DNA of 44,265 nucleotides from Gracilibacillus oryzae (GTDB lineage Bacteria > Bacillota > Bacilli > Bacillales > Amphibacillaceae): positions 1-44,265 of the forward strand of contig NZ_ML762424.1 in NCBI RefSeq assembly GCF_009498735.1, given 5' to 3'. The notes beneath the pieces are model-generated. The model did no database searches. It was not told the origin of the DNA and saw only the letters and a list, made by a program, of their open reading frames with translations. Below are positions 8,543-16,792 of this stretch, in pieces. How positions within the stretch are numbered: the first letter of the stretch is position 1; the number at the start of each line of letters is the position of its first letter. Made by a program: the position numbers and the translations under genes.

Positions 8543-8696
8543 ATAAAGTGAGACTTTGATCAATGGGGGTTTTTTAGATCCCCCACTGATCACTAGCGAA
8601 ACTTATCAGGATGCTTAGCGTCCGTTATCCCCCACTTACTTTCTTCGTGTTACCTGAGACTTGAGTGGGTATTACAACGGTTAGCGCTGTGATTAA
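8543..8696 (+). repeat. dispersed structured repeat, copy 1 (inside the glpFK leader)
   Basis: About 154 bp beginning ATAAAGTGAGACTTTGATCA and ending GTTAGCGCTGTGATTAA. It contains hairpin GATCAATGGGGG/CCCCCACTGATC, a small stem GGATGC-TTA-GCGTCC, a long arm CCGTT...CCCACTT pairing GAGTGGG...AACGG, and an outer stem ATCAC(T)AGCG/CGCTGTGAT. Copies 2 and 3 (30250-30404 and 37473-37622) are inverted relative to this one. It lies between the leader terminator and glpF, so it is transcribed as 5' UTR. Confidence 0.85.
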
Positions 8697-8716
8697 TCTA
8701 GCAAAGGGTGAAAAAA

Positions 8717-9553
8717 ATGTCTGAATTCTTAGCTGAACTCATCGGAACAATGATCCTGGTTATCTTTGGCGGAGGTGTTGTTGGTGGAGTTGTGTTAAAG
8801 AAAACAAAAGCTGAAGGCGCAGGATGGGTAGTCATCACAATTGGATGGGGATTGGCGGTTACAATGGCAGTCTATGCTGTAGGAAATTTCTCAGATGCTC
8901 ATGTGAATCCAGCAGTTACTTTAGGTTTTGCCTCCATAGGAGAATTTCCATGGAGTAAAGTGCCAATGTATATTTCAGCTCAACTACTGGGTGGGCTTAT
9001 TGGCGGAATTATCGTCTTTCTTCAATATTTGCCACATTGGGGAGTTACGGAAGACAAGGCAGCAAAATTATCAGTTTTTTCAACAGATCCAGCTATAAGA
9101 AGTACCCCATCAAACTTATTGAGTGAAATTATCGGTACATTTGTATTGGTAATGGGGCTGTTATTTATTGGAGCCAATGATTTTACAGACGGGTTGAATC
9201 CTGCGATAGTAGGTTTATTAATAATTGCAATTGGTATGTCTTTAGGCGGAACAACTGGTTATGCCATTAACCCGGCAAGAGACCTGGGACCACGAATTGC
9301 TCATGCAATATTGCCGATTAAAGGAAAAGGAGGTTCAGATTGGGGCTATGCGGCAATTCCTGTATTAGGACCAATTATTGGGGGAGTATATGGTGCCGCG
9401 TTTTATAATGCATTCTTTACAGGTAATATGACAAGCTTATTTTGGGTAATGTCTGTGGTTATTTTTATTATTATTATTACCGCTGTTGTCCATGAATTTA
9501 AAAAAAGTGAGACGAAAATAACCAGTAATAAAACCAATGAAAGCGCAGTTTAA
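8717..9553 (+). CDS. glpF: glycerol uptake facilitator (aquaglyceroporin)
   Basis: 278 aa MIP-family channel with six TM segments and two half-helices carrying the NPA boxes: HVNPAVTLG near residue 65 and INPARDLGPRI near 189. Asp after the second NPA and the GGTTGYAINPARDLG context are typical of glycerol facilitators rather than water-only aquaporins. It lets glycerol enter by diffusion. GTG 8708 in the same frame is rejected: AAAGGGTG at 8703-8710 is the Shine-Dalgarno for ATG 8717, 6 nt on. glpK follows after 23 bp. Strong similarity to B. subtilis GlpF by eye. Confidence 0.96.
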   Translation: MSEFLAELIGTMILVIFGGGVVGGVVLKKTKAEGAGWVVITIGWGLAVTMAVYAVGNFSDAHVNPAVTLGFASIGEFPWSKVPMYISAQLLGGLIGGIIVFLQYLPHWGVTEDKAAKLSVFSTDPAIRSTPSNLLSEIIGTFVLVMGLLFIGANDFTDGLNPAIVGLLIIAIGMSLGGTTGYAINPARDLGPRIAHAILPIKGKGGSDWGYAAIPVLGPIIGGVYGAAFYNAFFTGNMTSLFWVMSVVIFIIIITAVVHEFKKSETKITSNKTNESAV

Positions 9554-9573
9554 TTATCATTAAGGGGGAGTAA

Positions 9574-11067
<1,494 letters not shown>

Positions 11068-11117
11068 AACTGCCAGGCAGGAAAAAGTTAGTGAAAAGCA
11101 CAGACAGATATCCGTCT

Positions 11118-11147
11118 AAAAAGGGTGGTATAAACATCACCCTTTTT
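11118..11147 (+). terminator. glpFK terminator
   Basis: 10-bp perfect stem AAAAAGGGTG/CACCCTTTTT with a 10-nt loop and the T-run built into the 3' arm, 50 bp after the glpK stop. Confidence 0.88.
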
Positions 11148-11230
11148 CTATTTTTAAGAAAAGAATTCTAGAGAACGTATAATAATATTCCATTCTGTAT
11201 CGTCACATGAGAAAGAGAGTTATCCCTCTT

Positions 11231-11851
11231 TTAAAATCCAAATTCTCTTTCATATGTTTTCTGCAATAAGTAAGCTTGCAGTCCTTTGACTAACGATTGT
11301 GCTCTTCTGGCATGATCCTCAGCTTCTGTCAGATTGTCTCGTTTCCGTTCAATTTCTGCCAATAAAGCATACTTCATCCAATTTTCCGGCATTTTTTCAA
11401 TCCGGTCATGTGCAGCGGTGAAATTCCCTTCTTCAATCAAAATAACAGTTTGATAATAGTGGCGATATTGGACAGGAGCCATTTGATTGATATAGAGCTT
11501 CGCTTCTTCTATATCCTTAAAGTACAAAGCTTTCACTACACGATAGGATGCCTGGCGTGATGGTTTTTTAAACTTATGAAGCAGTACTTCCGTCAGCTCC
11601 TCCACTTCTTTATCAAGCTTGTTTGCTAAAGCATAAGTCATATAAAAATTCGGATCCTTTTTATTTTTCAACAGAAACCGCTCAATTTTCTTCATATCTG
11701 TTTCGTGAAAAATGGTATAAACCAACGGAAATAAAACGGCTATCAGAATAAAAGTAATCACAAGAACAATAACAAATATATTGTTAACTTGAAAATAGTG
11801 CAAGGTAAAAAAAGCAATTAAGCTAAGAAAAAAAGTAATGATATATCTCAT
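11231..11851 (-). CDS. membrane-anchored TPR-like protein, unknown function
   Basis: 206 aa. Two close N-terminal hydrophobic segments (residues 3-21 and 25-48) with only about three residues between them suggest a hairpin anchor. They are followed by an all-helical soluble part with repeated paired helices (for example FYMTYALANKLDKEVEELTE, FTAAHDRIEKMPENWMKYAL, LTEAEDHARRAQSLVKG), which looks TPR-like by eye. The family is not recognised. GAGGTG lies 5 nt before the ATG. It sits 32 bp after the gene at 11884, so both are likely one operon. Confidence 0.72.
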   Translation of the reverse strand: MRYIITFFLSLIAFFTLHYFQVNNIFVIVLVITFILIAVLFPLVYTIFHETDMKKIERFLLKNKKDPNFYMTYALANKLDKEVEELTEVLLHKFKKPSRQASYRVVKALYFKDIEEAKLYINQMAPVQYRHYYQTVILIEEGNFTAAHDRIEKMPENWMKYALLAEIERKRDNLTEAEDHARRAQSLVKGLQAYLLQKTYEREFGF

Positions 11852-11883
11852 GAAGGCACCTCATTATTTGATTTTTAAACAGA

Positions 11884-12444
11884 TTAATAGTCTATGTACT
11901 TTGTGATATACTCTTCTACCTGTTTGGCTGTTTGAAACCGGTGATCTTGACTTAATAATGTTATCCCATAGGCATCATGATTGGTGTACAAAATTAAAGG
12001 ATCAGTAAAGCTGGCATAATTGTTAATATAATCAATGCCTGCATTCTGTGTTAATACCCACATATTATTTCCACATGCGAAGTCAAACCATTTCCGAAAA
12101 GCTTCTGCTAATTGCCGGCTGTCCGTGATTTCAATAGTAAAACTTGGAACTTCAGCACGATAGCTTTTTCCATCAGAGAATGTGAGAACTTTTCTACCTG
12201 AATCTCTGTAATGGATGGAAAAGCATCCTCTATGCTCAAGAATGTCTTCAATAGAATCGTCATATGCTTCAAAGTGAAGGTAAAACGGGAAGGAAAATAG
12301 CTTTATTGCAAATTTCTGCATAAGATTACTTGTCGCTTCAGTATAATCCTCATCATCTGTTTGGATGATATATTTTTCGTAATGGCCAGTTGTTTCAAAC
12401 CAATCGATTTCTGCATTATTATCGTGAAGGATTTCTATTTTAAT
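11884..12444 (-). CDS. unknown protein, probable AUU start codon
   Basis: 186 aa if read from AUU at 12444. The longest ATG-started version begins at 12321 (145 aa) but has no Shine-Dalgarno. In frame and 41 codons upstream, ATT lies 8 nt after AAAGGAGGAG, and the intervening codons read as ordinary protein with no stop. AUU is a rare but real start (infC). The product is aromatic-rich and soluble (YLHFEAYDDSIEDILEHRGC, DYINNYASFTDP, ITLLSQDHRFQT). The family is not recognised. It is the first gene of a likely two-gene unit with the TPR-like membrane protein. The rest of the upstream gap to 12673 shows nothing firm. Confidence 0.65.
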   Translation of the reverse strand: MKIEILHDNNAEIDWFETTGHYEKYIIQTDDEDYTEATSNLMQKFAIKLFSFPFYLHFEAYDDSIEDILEHRGCFSIHYRDSGRKVLTFSDGKSYRAEVPSFTIEITDSRQLAEAFRKWFDFACGNNMWVLTQNAGIDYINNYASFTDPLILYTNHDAYGITLLSQDHRFQTAKQVEEYITKYIDY

Positions 12445-12673
12445 GCTCGTCTCCTCCTTTTTCTAATACGCCCTAAATATACTTGGAATATCCTTATATC
12501 CTCTATTATTTTATCATTTTTCAGCTGAGGAAAGGTTAATTTAATCGCATTATGTAATCCACTTTAATGAATATATTTCTTTCTACAAGCCACTGTAATT
12601 TCGCTTGTTTTAACATTCCACCAATAAGTGGTAACCCTTCGACCTGTATAAATGCTGAATAAAGTATTAATCG

Positions 12674-12702
12674 TTGACTATAAACAAAAATGAATTTATA
12701 AT
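12674..12702 (+). promoter_or_regulatory. promoter of the antisense antitoxin RNA
   Basis: TTGACT (12674-12679), exactly 17 bp, TATAAT (12697-12702) on the plus strand. It faces the holin-like toxin gene read on the minus strand. The expected start is near 12709, just before the GCAG hairpin. Confidence 0.72.
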
Positions 12703-12708
12703 ATAAAA

Positions 12709-12833
12709 AGAAACCCAAGCAGCGTTCTGCTTGGGAATTGTAACTACAGACCGCATAAAGAACGGTTGACCATTTGTCAGAAAAAATTTTCTAAGAAATA
12801 GCCGCAGACCTTTGCTGAGGGCGGCTATTTCTT
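12709..12833 (+). ncRNA. putative type I antitoxin RNA
   Basis: Predicted transcript of about 125 nt from the promoter at 12674-12702 to the terminator at 12793-12833. It starts with a 9-bp hairpin CCCAAGCAG-CGTT-CTGCTTGGG (12714-12735). Its 3' end is antisense to the 3' end of the toxin mRNA, including the toxin stop codon. This fits the 3'-overlap design of type I systems such as txpA/ratA and bsrG/sr4. A decayed copy of its 5' part exists at 18488-18530. Inferred from promoter, terminator and overlap. Confidence 0.6.
12793..12833. terminator. bidirectional terminator shared by toxin and antitoxin
   Basis: 13-bp perfect stem AAGAAATAGCCGC/GCGGCTATTTCTT. The plus strand continues TTTTGTTT; the minus strand continues into AAAATTTTTTC. 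The toxin stop codon lies inside the 3' arm, so both RNAs end in the shared stem. Confidence 0.8.
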
Positions 12834-12935
12834 TTTGTTTAAAATAACAACAACGATTGTCACAATAAGAGTTAAAGTTGCCAATAATGCAAGACAAAAT
12901 TGAGCCACTAAACTTAATGCTTCATATGTTGTCAT
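12825..12935 (-). CDS. holin-like type I toxin, 36 aa
   Basis: Short ORF starting MTTYEALSLVAQFCLALLA and ending VVVILNKKK. It has a single hydrophobic helix of about 23 residues and a basic tail. This matches the 'putative holin-like toxin' small proteins of Bacillaceae, which depolarise the membrane when overmade. A strong ribosome binding site (AGGGAGGTGG) precedes the ATG but is buried in a 10-bp hairpin (12939-12967). An antisense RNA gene overlaps the 3' end. TATAAT at 13006-13001 on the minus strand is a possible -10 with a weak -35. Too short for usual gene-finding cut-offs. Confidence 0.82.
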   Translation of the reverse strand: MTTYEALSLVAQFCLALLATLTLIVTIVVVILNKKK

Positions 12936-12938
12936 CCT

Positions 12939-12967
12939 GCCACCTCCCTTCTATAAGGAGAGATGGC
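12939..12967 (-). promoter_or_regulatory. SD-sequestering hairpin in the toxin mRNA
   Basis: On the minus strand GCCATCTCTC (12967-12958) pairs with GGGAGGTGGC (12948-12939) with two G-U pairs around a 9-nt loop. The second arm is the toxin's Shine-Dalgarno, 3 nt before the ATG, so initiation should be blocked until the RNA is processed or remodelled. Known type I toxins use the same device. Confidence 0.7.
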
Positions 12968-13023
12968 CAACCGCCCACCATGCTATGTAGCTACTATTCT
13001 ATTATACTACTTCTACCATAAAA

Positions 13024-13045
13024 ATAAAGCGAGACTTTGAATTCG
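13024..13045 (+). repeat. scar of the dispersed structured repeat
   Basis: ATAAAGCGAGACTTTGAATT matches the first 20 bp of the full repeat (ATAAAGTGAGACTTTGATCA) with few changes; nothing of the remaining structure follows. The 13046-13220 stretch holds only decayed coding sequence homologous to 18540-18640. Confidence 0.4.
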
Positions 13046-13220
13046 CTATTTTTGTGTGAGATCTGTAAATGCAAGCTCACTGTATCATTGCTAATATAAA
13101 GAAACAGCATCCTTCATTATTTCAGGTGCTTGCTTCATAAGATAACCTTTCCGTTTCATATGATCCAATCAACATATAACACTTGTTATCATACAAAGAC
13201 CTCCATATCTCCTGAACAAC

Positions 13221-13715
13221 TTACTCTTTCACAGAACCTCCAATGATCCCAGAAATAAAGAATCTTTGTAAAAATAGAAAGGCAATGAAGATCGGTAATA
13301 CAGATATGGCTGCACCCATCATTAGCACACCATAATCAATCGATTGCAGTCCTGCTAAAGTTGCTAATGCAACAGGCAGTGTGTACATATCTTCTGTTGT
13401 TATCGTAATTAATGGCCACCAGAAATTATTCCACTTTTAGGAATCCGGAATGGACTGCATATTTTGCCGCATCAGGAATATCGCAAACGGATAGGCGATT
13501 TGCGACAAAAAAATCGCCGGGTAAGAGTTTAGTGATTAAAACTAGCAATCTTTCATTTTCAGCATTAGCACAGCTAAAACTAATGCACAAGATAACATGA
13601 TAGGAACCTGTAAAACAAGGATAATCAGGTATTACTGATTGGCTCATAAAATATTGGGTCACTAAATAAACAGATATAATTATCCAAGCCGACGAAATTA
13701 GCACCCTCTCCTTCT
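13221..13715 (-). pseudogene. decayed carbohydrate ABC transporter permease genes, copy A
   Basis: On the minus strand, 13435-13221 encodes the last 70 residues of a MalG-type permease (WNNFWWPLITITTED, LPVALATLAGLQSIDYGVLM, FIAFLFLQRFFISGIIGGSV, stop). Just upstream, in other frames, come YPFAIFLMRQNMQSIPDS from the same gene and FVGLDNYICLFSDPIFYE from a MalF-type first permease (about 13680-13590). About 117 bp present in copy B (18640-19000) is missing here. Several stops and frame changes make both genes non-functional. Confidence 0.82.
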
Positions 13716-13739
13716 CTTTATTGTAAACTTAATGAACCA

Positions 13740-13751
13740 AACGAACCGTCC
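13740..13751. repeat. REP-like 12-mer, copy 1
   Basis: AACGAACCGTCC, identical to 25546-25557, and both are followed within 4 bp by GCG. It marks the point where the intron reverse transcriptase reading frame is lost. The GGACGGTTCG core resembles REP-type sequences seen near Y1 transposases in Bacillaceae; that link is from memory. Confidence 0.4.
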
Positions 13752-13760
13752 TTGCGATTC

Positions 13761-14423
13761 GTGCGCTCGTAGGTTTTGTACGGGCATTTCGTCTACACCA
13801 TGGCTTCCTTTATTCTTTTCGAAGCGCCAAAGCGCCTGCATTAATTTTTCCCGTGACAGAATTTGTTCCAACATTCCTTATCTCTCCTGCGCGCAGTGTG
13901 TCTGTCTCATTATGTGGTGTGATTTTCCACCCTTCTCATGTCCCCAACGGGATTCACCGTTTCCTCCATGAGGAAGGAACTCGTGTTTCTGTGTCATCAA
14001 ATCATACGTATGCTGAGTGACGCTGCTCCTTGTCTGATTCCACCCTTCCCTGTTCCTCTAGAAGGAACAGGGACTATGGTTTCTGCTGACTTCTGACAGT
14101 TCAGCGAATGTTCACACATTCGGTTACGGCAAGTGTACCGCATTTCTGTCAGACCTCCCGGGGTAAGTGCACCTACTTCCTCCCCATATCCTTGCTTTAT
14201 TTACTACCTATACCCTTCAGCAGTATGGACTTTGATTTGTTATGCAATCTCATCCAAGTATACATAGCCTTGTATGAACTTCGTGTTCCTCAAGGCGGGG
14301 ATTTGCCTCCGACTTCCTTCAGATTCCAGGTCACCCTAGACACCCTTGTCCTTGGCTAACTGGTACTACTGCCTTCCCAGTTCGGGACTTTAACCCTAAA
14401 GCTTGTGCTCATGCCCGACACAC
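13761..14423 (-). mobile_element. 5' fragment of a class IIC group II intron
   Basis: The minus strand begins GTGTGTCGGGCATGAGCAC at 14423 and continues with TAAAGTCCCGAACTGGGAAG, CCTGGAATCTGAAGGAAG and CCGGGAGGTCTG. These follow the domain I-III landmarks of the O. iheyensis class IIC intron. At 13874-13761, inside domain IV, the intron-encoded protein begins (MLEQILSREKLMQALW, NKGSHGVDEMPVQNLRAH) and stops after 38 codons. The rest of the reverse transcriptase and domains V-VI are absent, so it cannot splice. The 5' end lies immediately after a terminator hairpin and T-run, the known target of IIC introns. Confidence 0.85.
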
Positions 14424-14430
14424 ATAAAAA

Positions 14431-14459
14431 ACCTTGAAAGGCATGTAGCCAATCAAGGT
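14431..14459 (-). terminator. terminator of the toxin-immunity operon, intron target
   Basis: On the minus strand ACCTTGA-TT-GGC, 5-nt loop, GCC-TT-TCAAGGT followed by TTTTTA. It ends 9 bp after the immunity stop, and the class IIC intron fragment starts 7 nt after the stem. Confidence 0.82.
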
Positions 14460-14467
14460 AATACTGT

Positions 14468-14689
14468 CTATATCTCAATTTCTTTCCATAACTCTTGAAT
14501 ACTTTTTCCATCTATTCGTCCATCTACAAACAATTCATTTGATGTTTTGAAGGATTGGGAATAGCTATCTCTAACTCTTGTTAAATAGTACCCATTTTTA
14601 TTTCTACTAATCCAAAAACTTTGGTTTCGATAGTAAAATTGAAACTCCTCTCCCATCGCTACTCTTTGTTTTAATTCTTCATAATCCAT
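14468..14689 (-). CDS. candidate immunity protein for the PrsW-toxin fusion
   Basis: 73 aa, acidic to neutral, soluble (MDYEELKQRVAMGEEFQFYY, then WISRNKNGYYLTR and SIQELWKEIEI). The family is not recognised. It follows the toxin gene by 15 bp, with its AGGAGTG overlapping the region just after the toxin stop, and it ends at the shared terminator. A small cytosolic protein coded directly downstream of a toxin tip is the classic immunity position. Function is inferred from position only. Confidence 0.6.
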   Translation of the reverse strand: MDYEELKQRVAMGEEFQFYYRNQSFWISRNKNGYYLTRVRDSYSQSFKTSNELFVDGRIDGKSIQELWKEIEI

Positions 14690-14704
14690 AGTATCACTCC
14701 TAGA

Positions 14705-16687
14705 TTATCTATTAAACGTACCATCACTATTCCATTTAAAAATATGTTCGTGTGGCCATTCAGGATGAGTCTTCGCATTACCGTGATTAGTATAATCAAC
14801 GTCTCTCACAGCCCTTCCGTCAGGACCATAAAATCTCCTGGTTTTTATTTCACCAGTTTTCTTGTCTAGGATATCTACTGATGAATTTGGTGTACCCTTA
14901 GCAGGATTAGGCACAGATGTTGTAGTTGAATGATTTGCAGTAGGTGTAACATCAATTGTCTTACCTTTATTGGATGTCACTGTTTTCTTAGGAATATTAC
15001 CGGTACCCTCATTACCTTCACGCCCACCACCACCTCTATCCCCATCCATCTTCGCCTTTTTCCCAAACTGCTGCGATTTGGACTGTAAGTTAGAGAGCCA
15101 TTCTATCCCTTCTTTTCCACCTGGTATTCGCCGGGAGGCAAAGTCTAAACCTAATCCGAATAATTTCATCATCAGTTCTTGAGGCGGCATTTCTTTGGCG
15201 TCTTCTTGTAATTGTTTAAAGAAAGATTTCGGGTCCCGCAGGATGCTGGCTATCTGTTCCGAATTTGCCAGGGTATCTTTGGCTAACAACCCAGTTCCGA
15301 TTGCTGTAAACCCTGCGCTTATGATGCCACCGCCTGTCGCTAACATGAGTAAAGCGGTGACAAGGGTTGTCGTGAGGATGATGCTTATTTGCTCAAAGGC
15401 GGATAGACTTTCCCACCATGCTGATAATCCATCAAATAATCCGGCTAAATAGTAGGGATTTTCTACGGCTATACTGTTCACTGCTAGAAAACTGAGTAAC
15501 AGGAGGGCACTGATCCCTAACAAATGATAGGCAAGTTGGACATGATGATAAATCTTCTGACGAGGTTTTTCTCTCTCCTTTAATGCCATGGCAAAACCGT
15601 AAGCGCGGCGTTCTCTTAGGAAAAGCATCGTGGCTGCCCATTGCTTCGGACTTTGCAGGATACTTTTTATCAGTTCTATTGATTCTGTTACAGGTTCTAA
15701 TAGCGTTTCATGCGGTAACAGTGGTAAAGCTTTTTTCTCTTGATTTAACGTTCGATAATCTAAGTATACGGCAAGAAACAGGGATAAGACAAATAACCAC
15801 TTATACCAGTGCCCATATCCTGTGAAGAAATGCAGGAATTCGATGATGATATCCGATGTTAACAAATTGACGTGGCTGTTATAGGCCCCGTGGTCAAATA
15901 TCGCCCATGATAATAAGAAAAGGGGAACAAGCCAGATCCATTTTCCTAGCTTTTGGCGAAAGTGAACTGCAAAGCCAATCCCTAATGCGGCAAAGCCTGT
16001 CCATACATGATGACCTGCCGCTATCACATCTCCATGGATAAAATAACCGGGAAACAGTTCTGCAAAACCCCATTCTTTCGTGTTGTCGTAAATGAGAGAA
16101 ATAAACATGCCTAGCAATGATTCCCTGGAAGATACCCACGACCTCAGAACTTCCTCCATAAATTGAAAGCCTGTCCCTAATGCAAAGCCAAACAAGGCAT
16201 AATCCGTTAAACTTAGTTGTCGTTCCTTTCCTGTCACAAATAAAAATAATAAAAGCGGCAGCAGTTTAAATATCTCTTCTACAATTGGTCCAAGTATAAT
16301 CGCACTCCAGGGTTCTTGTATGGAAGCTGCACCATCTGCCAATAGATAGTGAATCGACCATAACAGTCCGGCACATAAAGGACCAACCAACCAGATACCT
16401 GCTGCAAAAAAACGGGCGACATGTGTCCACATGACAGTTTTGCTTCTTGATATGATCCATACTTGCCATAATGCATAATAACTCCAGAACCATATCATCA
16501 CTGTGTTACGACTTAAGGGTAAAAATAACCAGAAAAATATAGCTACAGGTAACATCAGCCAAATAACCCAGATATAAATCTTTCTGATTCGCTTTAACAA
16601 TGTGGCATGATCTTCTTTCCACTTATGTATTCGCTCTATCTGCTTCTCATGCCGCTGGATCACTTTTTCTCTAAACGTATGAAGAAT
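14705..16687 (-). CDS. PrsW-like intramembrane protease fused to a C-terminal polymorphic toxin tip
   Basis: About 660 aa from the AUU start at 16687 (652 aa from GTG 16663; numbering below uses the GTG form). Residues 30-300 hold about eight TM segments with PrsW motifs: GPIVEEIFKLL (EExxK, 129-133), GTGFQFMEE (167-171), HHVWTGFAALG (218-228) and FDHGAYN. Two more TM segments lie near 380-400 and 420-460. A Gly/Ser/Thr-rich linker (530-590) leads to a final 55-residue domain, SSVDILDKKTGEIKTRRFYG then GRAVRDVDY, NHGNAKTHPEWPHEH. It resembles nuclease-like tips of Rhs and LXG toxins; its family name is uncertain. AAGGAGGTAA lies 8 nt before AUU, and no SD precedes GTG. A candidate immunity gene follows. 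No full-length relative is recalled. Confidence 0.72.
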   Translation of the reverse strand: MLHTFREKVIQRHEKQIERIHKWKEDHATLLKRIRKIYIWVIWLMLPVAIFFWLFLPLSRNTVMIWFWSYYALWQVWIISRSKTVMWTHVARFFAAGIWLVGPLCAGLLWSIHYLLADGAASIQEPWSAIILGPIVEEIFKLLPLLLFLFVTGKERQLSLTDYALFGFALGTGFQFMEEVLRSWVSSRESLLGMFISLIYDNTKEWGFAELFPGYFIHGDVIAAGHHVWTGFAALGIGFAVHFRQKLGKWIWLVPLFLLSWAIFDHGAYNSHVNLLTSDIIIEFLHFFTGYGHWYKWLFVLSLFLAVYLDYRTLNQEKKALPLLPHETLLEPVTESIELIKSILQSPKQWAATMLFLRERRAYGFAMALKEREKPRQKIYHHVQLAYHLLGISALLLLSFLAVNSIAVENPYYLAGLFDGLSAWWESLSAFEQISIILTTTLVTALLMLATGGGIISAGFTAIGTGLLAKDTLANSEQIASILRDPKSFFKQLQEDAKEMPPQELMMKLFGLGLDFASRRIPGGKEGIEWLSNLQSKSQQFGKKAKMDGDRGGGGREGNEGTGNIPKKTVTSNKGKTIDVTPTANHSTTTSVPNPAKGTPNSSVDILDKKTGEIKTRRFYGPDGRAVRDVDYTNHGNAKTHPEWPHEHIFKWNSDGTFNR

Positions 16688-16720
16688 GGAAATTACCTCC
16701 TTGGTAATATTTACAATTCT

Positions 16721-16749
16721 ATACTAGAGTGGAATGAAGATATTGTCTA
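16721..16749 (-). promoter_or_regulatory. promoter of the toxin-immunity operon
   Basis: On the minus strand TAGACA (16749-16744), 17 bp, TAGTAT (16726-16721), giving a start about 25 nt upstream of the AAGGAGG. It would separate toxin transcription from the upstream VWA gene. Confidence 0.5.
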
Positions 16750-16792
16750 TATTCTATTATTCTTATCTTTGATTGAGTAACAAAAAGCCGAA

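Noticed and set aside
8708-8716. GTG start for glpF
   Set aside because: The GTG is part of the AAAGGGTG Shine-Dalgarno that serves ATG 8717.
12536-12897. Minus-strand ORFs of 60 and 76 codons
   Set aside because: They overlap the antitoxin RNA, terminator and toxin in other frames and lack ribosome binding sites.
13732-14359. Plus-strand ORFs of 79 and 83 codons
   Set aside because: They lie antisense to the group IIC intron domains, have no ribosome binding site and show Cys/Pro/Ser-rich non-protein composition.
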